From DASPMP01 sp035758925 (lineage in GTDB: Bacteria > Gemmatimonadota > Gemmatimonadetes > Gemmatimonadales > Gemmatimonadaceae): DNA of 57,349 nucleotides. The notes under the pieces are model-generated. The model saw only the letters and a program-made list of their open reading frames with translations, searched no databases and was not told the origin of the DNA. Below, piece after piece: positions 15,902-24,728 of the stretch (position 1 is its first letter; each line of letters opens with the position of its first letter). The stretch covers positions 1 to 57,349 of the forward strand of contig DASTVV010000005.1 of NCBI GenBank assembly GCA_035758925.1, read 5' to 3'. The position numbers and the translations under genes were made by a program.

Positions 15902-17326
15902 GTGAACACGCGCGGCACTGGACTGGCGGAACGACTATCGGCTGTCGTCGGGCCGCGACGCGTGCTCGAGCGGAAGAGCGAGCTGCTCGCCTACAGCTCC
16001 GATGGCCTGCCAGGATACACCAAGGTGCCCAACCTCGCGGTCTTTCCAGGCACGCGCGACGAAGTGATCGCGGTCGTCCGCGAGCTGGCGCGGGAGAACG
16101 TCCCATTCGTGCCACGCGGCGCCGGCACCGGTCTGTCCGGCGGCGCGCTTGCCGACGGCGTCGTCCTGCTGTGCCTCAACCGGCTGCGCCGCATCCTGCG
16201 CGTGGATTCGGTGAACCAGCTGGCGGTCGTGGAACCCGGCGTCGTGAACACCGTGCTCACGCGCGAAGTGTCGGCATACGGGCTGCACTATGCGCCCGAT
16301 CCCTCCAGCCAGGCCGCGTGCACGATCGGCGGCAACGTCGCCGAGAACGCCGGCGGACCTCACTGCCTCAAGTATGGCGTCACGCTCAATCACGTCGTCG
16401 CAGTCAACGCCGTCCTGCCCGACGGCACCGTGACGACGTTCGGAAACGACTCTGGCGAGAATGCCGGCTACGACCTCGTCGGCACGTTCGTGGGTTCGGA
16501 AGGCTGCTTCGGCGTAGCGCTGGACGTGACCGTCAAGCTGCAACGCAATCCGCAGGCGGTTCGAACACTGCTCGCCGACTTCATGTCCATCGACGCGGCA
16601 GCGCGCGCGGTCTCGGCAATCATCGCCCGCGGGATCCTGCCCGCCGCGCTCGAGATGATGGACGCGCCGACGATTCGTGCCGTCGAGGCGTCCATCTACG
16701 CGGCCGGCTATCCCGCGGACGCGGAGGCCGTGCTCCTCATCGAGCTCGACGGCTTCGAGGCAGGACTCGACGACGACGTTGCCACCGTGGTGACGCTGTG
16801 CACGGACGCGGGGGCGCGTTCCGTTCGCGTCGCGCGAGACGAGGCCGAGCGCGGACGGCTTTGGCAGGGTCGCAAGAAGGCGTTTGGCGCGATGGGCCGC
16901 GTGTCACCGCATCTGGTGGTTCAGGACGCGGTCGTTCCGCGGACCAAGCTGCCGGCGATTCTCGAGGAGATTCACGGCATCGCGACGCGCCATCGCGTCC
17001 GGGTGTGCAATGTGTTCCACGCCGGCGACGGCAACCTGCACCCGAACATTCCGTACGACGCATACGATCCCGACGAGTCGAGCCGCGTGCACATCGCGAT
17101 GCGTGAGATCATGCAGGCATGCATCGCGGCCGGTGGCAGCATCACCGGCGAGCACGGCGTCGGCATGGACAAGCTCGCGTACATGGACCAGCTCTTCACT
17201 CCAGACACGCTCAGCGCGATGTGCCAGTTGCGCGACGTGTTCGACCCGCTGCGGCGAGCGAATCCGGGCAAGGTGGTGCCGATTCACAGCTGCAGGGAAT
17301 GGGGCGGGGTCGTGCGCCATGCTTAG
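15902..17326 (+). CDS. glcD: Glycolate oxidase subunit GlcD (FAD-binding)
   Basis: FAD-linked oxidoreductase of 474 aa that oxidises glycolate (or D-lactate) to the 2-keto acid, working with GlcE and GlcF at the membrane. The PCMH-type FAD domain shows VPRGAGTGLSGGAL, YAPDPSSQAACTIGGNVAENAGGP and GTFVGSEGCFGV. The C-terminal cap domain has VFHAGDGNLHPNIPYD and GGSITGEHGVGMDK, the family metal and substrate signatures. Length is normal. It overlaps glcE by 8 bases. The start is GTG; no good Shine-Dalgarno spacing. Confidence 0.93.
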   Translation: MNTRGTGLAERLSAVVGPRRVLERKSELLAYSSDGLPGYTKVPNLAVFPGTRDEVIAVVRELARENVPFVPRGAGTGLSGGALADGVVLLCLNRLRRILRVDSVNQLAVVEPGVVNTVLTREVSAYGLHYAPDPSSQAACTIGGNVAENAGGPHCLKYGVTLNHVVAVNAVLPDGTVTTFGNDSGENAGYDLVGTFVGSEGCFGVALDVTVKLQRNPQAVRTLLADFMSIDAAARAVSAIIARGILPAALEMMDAPTIRAVEASIYAAGYPADAEAVLLIELDGFEAGLDDDVATVVTLCTDAGARSVRVARDEAERGRLWQGRKKAFGAMGRVSPHLVVQDAVVPRTKLPAILEEIHGIATRHRVRVCNVFHAGDGNLHPNIPYDAYDPDESSRVHIAMREIMQACIAAGGSITGEHGVGMDKLAYMDQLFTPDTLSAMCQLRDVFDPLRRANPGKVVPIHSCREWGGVVRHA

Positions 17327-18467
17327 CGCGCCGGCGATCGCGGAACGGCTTCGGGAAGCCAGTGCCGCGCGACAACGTCTGCGAATCGTGGGCGCGGGCA
17401 CCTGGCTGGATGCCGGTCGGCCGGTGGACGCCGTGCAGACGCTCTCTCTCTCCGAGCATCACGGCATCGTCGAGTACGTCCCGGGCGACCTCACGCTCAC
17501 TGCGCGCGCAGGCACTCGACTGTCCGACATCACGGCGGCGACCGCCGCCAACGGCCAGTGGCTTCCCCTCGCCCCCTGGGGCGGCGACGACGGCACGCTC
17601 GGAGCCACCGTCAGCACCGCCACGGCCGGCCCACACGCGGCCGCCCTCGGCCAACCACGCGATGTGGTCCTCGGCCTGGAGTTCGTGACTGGAGACGGCC
17701 ACGTGGTTCGCGCCGGCGGCCGCGTCGTGAAGAACGTCGCGGGCTTCGATCTCACGCGGCTGCTCGTGGGCTCGTGGGGCACGCTCGGCGTGATCACCGA
17801 AGTCAGCGTGCGGCTGCGCGCCCTGCCCGAGCAGACGCGCACCGTGGGCGTCGCCGTCGACACGTCACACGCGACGCTCAATGAGCTGGCCGGCACACTA
17901 CGCGCACTGCCCTTCGTGCCGCTCGCGGCCGAGCTACTCGATACAACCGCTTCCGTGCAACTGGGCATCGGCGATCGCGCGTTGCTCCTGGTCAAGCTCG
18001 GGGGCAATGAGAAATCGGTGAAGGGCCAGCTCGAGGCACTGAGCGTGCTTGGCGATCGCAAGGACGTTGAGCCGAGCGTCTGGGAAACGCTGCGCAGCAT
18101 GGAGCCTGCTGCCGCCGCGGTGTGGCGCTGGTCGCGATTGCCGTCAGTCTTCGGTGAGACGTGGAATGCGGCAGATCGCGCGACCCGGCAGCTGAAGGGT
18201 GGCGCGCTGATGCACGGCAATCCGGCACGCGGTGTGGTGCGCGTCCTTGCCGCCACGAACGCGGGTGTCAGCGCAGCCGAGTTGACGCGAGCGGCGATCG
18301 AGCTCCAGGCGATCGGTCGGGGCACGGTGGCAATCGAGCGTCTTCCGCGCGATGCGTGGCCGCTGCTCGAGCCGACCATTGCTCAGGACGCGCTGTCCCG
18401 CGCGCTGCGCGACAAATACGACCCGGCCCGCGTGCTCAACACCGGTATCCTCGGTGGTGATACATGA
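17319..18467 (+). CDS. glcE: Glycolate oxidase FAD-binding subunit GlcE
   Basis: Second flavin-domain subunit of the glycolate oxidase complex, 382 aa. It carries the FAD-binding domain (RIVGAGTWLDAG, LAPWGGDDGTLGATVSTATAGPHA, GGRVVKNVAGFDLTRLLVGSWGTLGVITEV) but lacks the GlcD cap signatures, as expected for GlcE. The C-terminus DPARVLNTGIL is the usual ending. The ATG at 17319 lies inside the glcD tail, and its stop overlaps the glcF ATG (ATGA), so the three genes are translationally coupled. Confidence 0.92.
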   Translation: MLSAPAIAERLREASAARQRLRIVGAGTWLDAGRPVDAVQTLSLSEHHGIVEYVPGDLTLTARAGTRLSDITAATAANGQWLPLAPWGGDDGTLGATVSTATAGPHAAALGQPRDVVLGLEFVTGDGHVVRAGGRVVKNVAGFDLTRLLVGSWGTLGVITEVSVRLRALPEQTRTVGVAVDTSHATLNELAGTLRALPFVPLAAELLDTTASVQLGIGDRALLLVKLGGNEKSVKGQLEALSVLGDRKDVEPSVWETLRSMEPAAAAVWRWSRLPSVFGETWNAADRATRQLKGGALMHGNPARGVVRVLAATNAGVSAAELTRAAIELQAIGRGTVAIERLPRDAWPLLEPTIAQDALSRALRDKYDPARVLNTGILGGDT

Positions 18468-19807
18468 CGGCGGCCGGTAATCCGCGGACCGTGCACGGCG
18501 CTCCGGATTTCTGCGCGCTTCCGAATACGCCGCTCGCGGACGCGCGGGAAGGATTGGACAAGTGCGTGCACTGCGGGTTCTGCCTCCAGACATGCCCCAC
18601 GTACGTCGCACTGGAGGACGAGAACGACAGTCCACGCGGCCGCCTGCTGCTGATGCGGTCGCTGCTTCAGGGCGCGCTGGAGACGTCCGACGAAGCCGTG
18701 CGGGGCCACCTCGACCGCTGCCTGGGCTGTCGGGCGTGCGAGACGGCGTGTCCAGCGGGTGTGCCCTACGGTCATCTGCTGGAGGCGACGCGCGCCACCA
18801 TCACCGCGCGCCATCCGCTGCCGTTGGGCGCGCGACTGCTGCTCGGCGTATTCGCCAGGCCGCTCCTCATGCGCACGGCCATGATGCTGGGACGGATCAT
18901 GCGTGCCACGCGCATGGGGCCGGTCCTCGCGACGCTCCTGCCAAAACAGCTCGGATTCGGGCTCTTCATGCTGGAAGCGACCCGCGTGCCGTCACCCATT
19001 GCGCGGAAGCCGTACGCCACGCCCGTCAACGGCTCGCGCGAGTCCTTCGCGCTGCTCGAGGGGTGCGTGATGGAGGGCCTGTGCGCCGGGACGAACCGCG
19101 CCACGGAACGAACCCTCCGCGTGAACGGCTATCGCTTGGTCACGGCGACGGGCCAGGCGTGCTGTGGCGCGCTGCACGCACACGCCGGCGACCTCCACAC
19201 GGCGCGGGCCATGGCGCGACGCAACATCGAGGCGTTCGAGGCCAGCGGTGCGGATCGCGTCGTCTCGAACGCAGCCGGCTGCGGTGCGATGCTCAAGGAG
19301 TACGGGCAGCTCCTCGAGGACGATCCCGAGTGGGCCGCTCGCGCTGCGCGACTGTCCGAGCGCTCGCGTGACGTCAGCGAATTGCTTGCGGACGCGGGCC
19401 CGGTGGACGGCGGTAACCTACACGTGAGCGTCACGTACGACGCGCCGTGTCACCTGCTGCACGCGCAGCGCATCAGCGCGCAGCCGCTGAAGGTGCTTGC
19501 GGCGATTCCGGGCGCGAAGCTGCTGCCCCTGACGGAGGCCGAGTACTGTTGCGGCGCCGCCGGGATCTACAACCTGCTGGAGCCGGACACCTCCAATGCG
19601 GTGCTCGAGCCCAAGCTGAACCACATCGATGAGACCGCCGCGGCCCTTGTCGCGACCGGCAATCCTGGATGCCTGATGCAGATCGGTGGTGCGCTGATTC
19701 AATCAGGACGCAGTGCGCGGGCGGTCCATCCGGTGGACCTTCTCGACGCATCGTACGCCGTCAAATACGGCCAATCAACCCATCTTTCTGCGAATCCAAA
19801 CGAATAG
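18464..19807 (+). CDS. glcF: Glycolate oxidase iron-sulfur subunit GlcF
   Basis: Electron-transfer subunit, 447 aa. Two ferredoxin-type 4Fe-4S motifs are visible: Cys34, 37, 40, 44 (CVHCGFCLQTCP) and Cys86, 89, 92, 96 (CLGCRACETACP). Two CCG-type domains follow (GQACCGALHAHAG and EYCCGAAGIYN), as in heterodisulfide-reductase-like proteins. It should take electrons from the flavin subunits to the quinone pool. Its ATG overlaps the glcE stop. Together with glcD and glcE this is a complete set. Confidence 0.94.
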   Translation: MTAAGNPRTVHGAPDFCALPNTPLADAREGLDKCVHCGFCLQTCPTYVALEDENDSPRGRLLLMRSLLQGALETSDEAVRGHLDRCLGCRACETACPAGVPYGHLLEATRATITARHPLPLGARLLLGVFARPLLMRTAMMLGRIMRATRMGPVLATLLPKQLGFGLFMLEATRVPSPIARKPYATPVNGSRESFALLEGCVMEGLCAGTNRATERTLRVNGYRLVTATGQACCGALHAHAGDLHTARAMARRNIEAFEASGADRVVSNAAGCGAMLKEYGQLLEDDPEWAARAARLSERSRDVSELLADAGPVDGGNLHVSVTYDAPCHLLHAQRISAQPLKVLAAIPGAKLLPLTEAEYCCGAAGIYNLLEPDTSNAVLEPKLNHIDETAAALVATGNPGCLMQIGGALIQSGRSARAVHPVDLLDASYAVKYGQSTHLSANPNE

Positions 19808-19916
19808 ACCTTCGTGTAGGTGGCTTTCCCGCACTGGACGCCTGGTTGACGACAGTCTATTCGCTGAATTCGCTGAATTCGGATGCGGGGTTGTCGGCTC
19901 TTCCACGGCGCAACGA

Positions 19917-19922
19917 TAGATT
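19917..19922 (+). promoter_or_regulatory. Candidate -10 element for leaderless ygfZ transcript
   Basis: TAGATT is followed by 7 bases and the GTG start at 19930. The GGAAG in between is only 2 bases from GTG, too near for normal initiation. The 122-base spacer from glcF also holds a short direct repeat, TTCGCTGAA twice, at about 19859-19876. Confidence 0.45.
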
Positions 19923-19929
19923 GGAAGCT

Positions 19930-21015
19930 GTGACGGAAGCACTCGTCGATCCCGCCGGACAACCGGTCGTGCTCGCGTACTCCAGCGTATCCGCGGAGTA
20001 CGACGCGTTGCGGCGACGCGCCGTGCTGGTGAATCGAAGCCATCGCGCCCGCATGCGGTTCACCGGGAGCAAGGCCGCCGAGGTGCTCACTGGCCTGGTG
20101 ACGAACGACGTCGCCGCACTGACGCCGGGACAGGGTCAGTACGCCGCCGCGCTCAGCGCGAAAGGAAAGGTCGTGGCCGACCTGCGGATCCTCGCGCTCG
20201 AGGAAGGATTCCTCACCGACACCTCGCCCCGCGCGCGTGAGGGCTGGGTGACCGTCGTGCGCAAGTACGTGAATCCGCGTCTCGCCAGATACACCGACGA
20301 GTCGTCCTCGCTGCTCGACCTTGGCATCTTCGGTGTTCAGGCGCGATACGTGGTCGAGCAGGTGACGGGCATCGGACACAGCGCGCTCGCCATTCTCGCG
20401 CCGTACGCGCATGTGACCGTCACGCGGAACGGCGTCCCGATCGTCATCGTGCGATCGCCGGAGCTCGAGCTGGAAGGATATGACCTGTTCGTGCCAGCCG
20501 AGCACTTTCAGGATGTGTGGGATGCAGCGGTGGCCGCGCGCGCGACTCCGGCCGGACTGACGGCATGGGAAATCGCCCGCGTCGAAGCTGGACGGCCGGA
20601 ATGGGGCATCGACATGGATGACGCAACCATTCCGCAGGAAGTGAATCTCGAGGAGCTGGGCGCCATCTCCTACACGAAAGGGTGCTACACGGGTCAGGAA
20701 GTCGTGGCGCGCGTGCACTTCCGCGGGCACGTGAATCGACAGCTGCGCGGGCTGCGGGCGTCGGGGACGCACGCGCCACCGCGGCGCGCCGCGCTGTTCG
20801 ACGCGACGAACAAGGCCGTGGGCGACGTGCGCAGCAGTGTGTCGTCGCCGCGACTCGGCGGCATCGCCCTGGGAATGGTGAGGCGCGAAGTGGAGAACGG
20901 CGCGCAATTGCTCGCACGTTGGGGCGCGGGCGGTGCTGACGCAGACGGTGTCGGCTCCGCGGGCACGACCGAGATGCAGGTCGACGTCGTCGCCCTTCCC
21001 TTCCCCAGCGCCTAG
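19930..21015 (+). CDS. ygfZ: Folate-binding protein YgfZ (GcvT-like)
   Basis: Protein of 361 aa in the GcvT fold with the YgfZ signature KGCYTGQEVVARVHFRG, Cys252 being the conserved cysteine. YgfZ binds tetrahydrofolate and supports assembly or repair of certain Fe-S enzymes. It is not the glycine-cleavage T protein, which lacks this motif. Location right after glcF (two 4Fe-4S clusters) and near an Fe-S dehydratase fits. I chose the GTG at 19930 because homology begins just after it; a longer upstream frame is unrelated sequence. Stop and next start share one base. Confidence 0.87.
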   Translation: MTEALVDPAGQPVVLAYSSVSAEYDALRRRAVLVNRSHRARMRFTGSKAAEVLTGLVTNDVAALTPGQGQYAAALSAKGKVVADLRILALEEGFLTDTSPRAREGWVTVVRKYVNPRLARYTDESSSLLDLGIFGVQARYVVEQVTGIGHSALAILAPYAHVTVTRNGVPIVIVRSPELELEGYDLFVPAEHFQDVWDAAVAARATPAGLTAWEIARVEAGRPEWGIDMDDATIPQEVNLEELGAISYTKGCYTGQEVVARVHFRGHVNRQLRGLRASGTHAPPRRAALFDATNKAVGDVRSSVSSPRLGGIALGMVRREVENGAQLLARWGAGGADADGVGSAGTTEMQVDVVALPFPSA

Positions 21016-22031
21016 TGTCTCTCGCGCTGGTCACCGGCGCGACGGGGCTCGTCGGCTCGCACATCGTAGATCGCCTGCTTCGCGACGGCTGGTCGGTACG
21101 CGCGCTGGCGCGTTCCCCGGACAGCGCGCGCGGCACGCTCCCGCGAGCCGTCGACATCCTTCGCGGCGACGTGCTCGACGAGGGATCGATCGTCCGCGCC
21201 GCCTCGGGATGCCACGTCATCTTTCACACGGCGGCCAACATCACCGTGAGCGGCGGTTGGGAGGCGTATCGTGTCACCAACGTGGAGGGCACGCGGAACG
21301 TGCTGCTGGGCGCCGAGCGGGCGCGGGCGAGACTGCTGCAGGTGAGCAGCGTCGCGGTCTACGGCCCGTCAGCGCGATACGAAGCCGCGAAGCGCGGCGA
21401 GCGAACGGACGAGCGGACCGCGCTCGCCCCGCTGAACGAACGCGCGCACTACGCTCGCTCGAAGCGCGAGTCGGAAGCGCTGGTGCTCGAGGCGCACCGC
21501 CAGGGTCGCGTCTGGGGAACGGCGGTGCGGCCCGACGTCATCTATGGCCGCCACGATCGGCAGTTCGTGCCGCGCATGGCAAAGTTGGTTTTGCGCGGGT
21601 TCATCCCGATGCTCCACGGGGGACGCTCGATCGTGGCGATCGTTCACGCGGCCAACGTCGCCGACGGCGCCATCCGCGCGGCAACCACGGACGCCGCCGG
21701 CGGCAAAGCGTACAACCTGGCCAACGACTACGACGTCAGCGTGCGACGCTTCTTCGAGCTCGCGGGAGAAGGCCTTGGTCGCCGTCCGCTGCTCGTGCCG
21801 ATGCCAATGTGGGCGGCCCGTGGCGCGCTCGCGGGCGCTCGATGGCTGGGCCGCATCGTGACCGGCACCAGCCTGATCAACCGCTCCGCGCTCGATTTCA
21901 TTTCGCGCGACAATCCGTTCTCGTCGCAGCTCGCGCGCGACGAGCTGCGGTGGTCACCCGAGATGCGACCCGAAGTCGGCATCCCGGACGCCTTTCGATG
22001 GTGGCGTGAGACGACGCACGACAGAAAATGA
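21015..22031 (+). CDS. NAD-dependent epimerase/dehydratase (extended SDR)
   Basis: Extended SDR of 338 aa. The cofactor motif is VTGATGLVGSHIVDRLL, GDVLD is the adenine-contact segment, and the catalytic part reads QVSSVAVYG and HYARSKRESE (YxxxK). RPDVIYGRHD follows. The pattern resembles 3-beta-hydroxysteroid dehydrogenase/dihydroflavonol reductase-like SDRs acting on sugars or terpenoid alcohols. It begins with GTG sharing one base with the ygfZ stop, so it is the last gene of this run. Substrate unknown. Confidence 0.85.
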   Translation: MSLALVTGATGLVGSHIVDRLLRDGWSVRALARSPDSARGTLPRAVDILRGDVLDEGSIVRAASGCHVIFHTAANITVSGGWEAYRVTNVEGTRNVLLGAERARARLLQVSSVAVYGPSARYEAAKRGERTDERTALAPLNERAHYARSKRESEALVLEAHRQGRVWGTAVRPDVIYGRHDRQFVPRMAKLVLRGFIPMLHGGRSIVAIVHAANVADGAIRAATTDAAGGKAYNLANDYDVSVRRFFELAGEGLGRRPLLVPMPMWAARGALAGARWLGRIVTGTSLINRSALDFISRDNPFSSQLARDELRWSPEMRPEVGIPDAFRWWRETTHDRK

Positions 22032-22033
22032 AA

Positions 22034-22057
22034 AGGGCGCGACGTTCGTCGCGCCCT
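22034..22057 (-). terminator. Intrinsic terminator between convergent genes
   Basis: A 10-bp stem (AGGGCGCGAC with complement, loop GTTC) lies 3 bases after the SDR stop. On the minus strand it is followed by TTTTCATTTT, so it should mainly end the small lipoprotein transcript and may act on both. Confidence 0.8.
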
Positions 22058-22080
22058 CACCAATCGAGACCGAAGCTGTA

Positions 22081-22287
22081 TCAGCTCTTCGTCTTGGTCT
22101 TCGTCGTCTCGGTCTTCTTGGTCGTGTCCATCTTCGTCGTGTCCATCTTCATCGCCGTATCCATTGCCGTCGGCGCCGGTGTGGGCGCGGGGGCCATGGC
22201 CGGGGTCGTCGTATCGGTTGCGGGCGTCTCAGACTTGGAGCACGCAGCGACCAGGACGATTGCAGCAGCGAGAGCAAGCCGTTTCAT
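22081..22287 (-). CDS. Small Thr/Lys-rich lipoprotein
   Basis: Predicted lipoprotein of 68 aa: MKRLALAAAIVLVAACSK gives a signal ending in lipobox VAAC. The mature part is low complexity, first Pro/Ala-rich (PAMAPAPTPAPTA) then a degenerate MDTTK repeat ending in KTKTKS. The ATG at 22287 has AGGAG 7 bases upstream. Function unknown; a positively charged, disordered tail anchored at the membrane is all that can be said. Spacer 22288-22492 carries the divergent start regions of this gene and the molybdopterin enzyme; I see no confident promoter in it. Confidence 0.75.
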   Translation of the reverse strand: MKRLALAAAIVLVAACSKSETPATDTTTPAMAPAPTPAPTAMDTAMKMDTTKMDTTKKTETTKTKTKS

Positions 22288-22492
22288 GCAGATTCTCCTG
22301 TGTAGAGTTGGGATCCAACACGAACGTTGCTCAACGGTGCAGGCGTTCGGTGTCCTTATCAAAATCCGGTTTTGGCGGCGTGTAAGCTAGGTTTTCAAGA
22401 GTGAGTGTCAAGACTATGCGCGTTGCAAATAGCGGTCCGATAGCATGCTCACCCCTCAGTTGTGATCTGAAACACATGTTTGGCGGGCGCTC

Positions 22493-24565
22493 ATGACGAC
22501 AACGGTCGTTCGCGGCGGTTGCCCGCACGACTGTCCTGACACGTGCGCGATGCTCGTCACCGTGGAGGATGGCAAGGCCGTGCGCGTGGCCGGAGACCCC
22601 GACCATCCTTTCACGAACGGGTTCCTGTGTGCGAAGGTAAACCGGTACGTCGAACGTACCTACCACCGCGACCGGTTGCTGTACCCGATGCACCGCGTCG
22701 GCCCCAAGGGGTCGGGACAGTTCGCCCGGATAACGTGGGACGAGGCCCTCGACGAGATCGCCGAGCGACTGGGCGACATCATCGCTTCACCTGACGGACC
22801 GCAGGCAATCCTGCCGTACTCGTACGCCGGCACGATGGGAACCGTGCAAGGCAACTCGTTGGACCGTCGCTTCTTTCACTCCATCGGCGCGTCGAAGCTG
22901 GACCGTACCATCTGCTCCACAGCAGGCGCGGTCGGCATGAGAATGACCGTGGGCGCGAACATCGGGGCGGACGCGGAGGGTATTCCCGAGAGCGACCTCA
23001 TTCTGCTCTGGGGCACGAACACCCTGACGTCCAACCCGCACATGTGGCCGTTCGTGCTCCAAGCACGCGAGAAGGGCGCGAAGGTGATCGCCATCGATCC
23101 CATCAGGACTCGAACAGCCGCCCAGTGCGATCAGTGGCTCGGTATTCGGCCGGGCACCGACGCCGCGCTTGCCCTCGGCATGATGAACGTCGTTTTCGAG
23201 CGCGGGCTCGAGGACAAGGACTTCCTGGCGCGCTACACGCTGGGCGAGACCGAGCTTCGGGCGCGGGCGCGCGAGTACTCGGCAGCCCGGGTCGCGGCAA
23301 TCACGGGCCTGCCCGAAAAGGCGGTGATCGAGCTGGCTGAGACATACGGCCGGTCGCGCGCCGCGTTCATCCGTGTCAACTACGGGCTGCAGCGGCACGC
23401 CGGCGGTGGGATGGCGGTCCGTACCATCGCCTGCCTGCCTGCGGTAACAGGACACTGGCGTCGGCCCGGTGGCGGGGTGCAGCTGTCGACCAGCGCCAAC
23501 TTCGCCTTCGACAAGATCAAGACGGAGCGCCCGGATCTGTCGCCGCGGGTGCGGACGATCAACATGATCCGCCTCGGCGAGGCGCTCACGCGCCCGGACG
23601 GCGGAGTCGGCGGACCGCCGGTGAAGGCGATGATCGTGTACAACTCGAACCCCGCGGCCGTGGCGCCGGACCGGAACGCGGTACTTCGCGGGATGGCCCG
23701 CGAGGATCTCTTCACCGTCGTTCTGGAGCACTTCCAGACGGACACCGCGGATTGGGCAGACATCGTGCTGCCGGCAACGACACAGTTGGAGCACTGGGAC
23801 CTGCATCTCTCGTACGGGCATCACTACGTGACGCTCAACCGGCCGTCCATCGAGCCCGTCGGTGAATCGAAGCCCAACACGGAGATCTTCCGTCTCATCG
23901 CGCGGCGCATGCGCCTTGCCGAGCCGTCGCTCCAGGACGACGACCTCACCATCATCAGGCAGGCGCTCGATTCGAAGTCACCCAAGCTGAGCGGCGTGAC
24001 GCTGGAATTCCTGATGGAGAGGGGCTGGATGCGCCTCAACGTGCCGACGCCGTATCTGCCGTTCGCCAGCGGCGAGTTCCTGACGCCAAGCGGCAAGTGC
24101 GAGTTCTACTCGGAGCGGTGCAAGGAGATGGGGCTCGATCCGCTGCCGACGTACATCCCGCCCTACGAATCGCCCGAACGCGACCCGGCATTGGTGAAGC
24201 GGTTCCCCCTCACGCTGATCTCGTCGCCGGCGCACCAGTTCCTCAACACGACGTTCGTCAACATCGATTCTCTGCGCCGCGCCGCGCGCGAGCCGGAGTG
24301 CATCCTTCACCCCGGTGACGCCGAACGGCGCGGCATCCCCGTCGGGGCGCGGGTCGCAATCCACAACGATCGCGGCGCGTTTACCGCGGTCGCGCGCGTC
24401 GAGGACGGCATCCGCGAGGGCGTGGTCTGGGCTCCGTCGATCTGGTGGGGCAAGCTGGCGAAAGACGGCGCGAACGCGAACCAGACGACCTCACAACTGG
24501 AAACGGACATGGGTCATGGGCCCGTTTTCTACGATAACCAGGTTGAAGTCTCTTTAGCCGATTGA
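22493..24565 (+). CDS. Molybdopterin-dependent oxidoreductase, single-subunit, cytoplasmic
   Basis: Mo/W-bisPGD enzyme of 690 aa. A 4Fe-4S site is formed by Cys10, 14, 18 and 46 (CPHDCPDTC then FLCAK). Cys141 in RTICSTAG is the likely metal ligand. Later blocks include LLWGTNTLTSNPH, VIAIDPIRTRTA, KAMIVYNSNPAAVAP, DTADWADIVLPATTQLEHWD and the C-terminal dinucleotide-binding domain. There is no Tat signal and no neighbouring electron-transfer or membrane subunit, so it probably works in the cytoplasm with a soluble carrier. Substrate cannot be assigned; relatives include formate dehydrogenase-like and thiosulfate/polysulfide reductase-like enzymes. Confidence 0.88.
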   Translation: MTTTVVRGGCPHDCPDTCAMLVTVEDGKAVRVAGDPDHPFTNGFLCAKVNRYVERTYHRDRLLYPMHRVGPKGSGQFARITWDEALDEIAERLGDIIASPDGPQAILPYSYAGTMGTVQGNSLDRRFFHSIGASKLDRTICSTAGAVGMRMTVGANIGADAEGIPESDLILLWGTNTLTSNPHMWPFVLQAREKGAKVIAIDPIRTRTAAQCDQWLGIRPGTDAALALGMMNVVFERGLEDKDFLARYTLGETELRARAREYSAARVAAITGLPEKAVIELAETYGRSRAAFIRVNYGLQRHAGGGMAVRTIACLPAVTGHWRRPGGGVQLSTSANFAFDKIKTERPDLSPRVRTINMIRLGEALTRPDGGVGGPPVKAMIVYNSNPAAVAPDRNAVLRGMAREDLFTVVLEHFQTDTADWADIVLPATTQLEHWDLHLSYGHHYVTLNRPSIEPVGESKPNTEIFRLIARRMRLAEPSLQDDDLTIIRQALDSKSPKLSGVTLEFLMERGWMRLNVPTPYLPFASGEFLTPSGKCEFYSERCKEMGLDPLPTYIPPYESPERDPALVKRFPLTLISSPAHQFLNTTFVNIDSLRRAAREPECILHPGDAERRGIPVGARVAIHNDRGAFTAVARVEDGIREGVVWAPSIWWGKLAKDGANANQTTSQLETDMGHGPVFYDNQVEVSLAD

Positions 24566-24566
24566 C

Positions 24567-24640
24567 AGGGGACGGGGCACAGGGGACGGGGGACAAGGGC
24601 AACTGACTGGGGAACGGGTGAAGGGACCGGCGTAGGGGAA
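24567..24640 (+). repeat. G-rich dispersed repeat, family A, copy 2
   Basis: Begins one base after the stop of the molybdopterin enzyme. Four G4-5 runs with linkers of 2-4 bases, then the core GGGCAACTGACTGGG at 24597-24611 and GGAACGGGTGAAGGGACCGG. It is the inverted partner of copy 3 (25017-25094), with the four-helix-bundle remnant between. The G-runs fit an intramolecular quadruplex. Confidence 0.88.
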
Positions 24641-24662
24641 CGGAGCTGCTCCGTTCCCTTTT
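24636..24662 (+). terminator. Terminator-like hairpin at the end of repeat A copy 2
   Basis: GGGAACGGAG pairs perfectly with CTCCGTTCCC around a CTG loop and is followed by TTTT. It may end the molybdopterin enzyme transcript 70 bases after the stop. Confidence 0.65.
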
Positions 24663-24728
24663 CTGTTCCCCGTTCTCTCCCAATTCCACCGGGGTTGAAC
24701 CAAAGAGCCTTCGCGCGCACTCGATTGA

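Noticed and set aside
19930..21015. Glycine cleavage system T protein (gcvT)
   Set aside because: The KGCYTGQE signature is specific for YgfZ, and no gcvH or gcvP is nearby.
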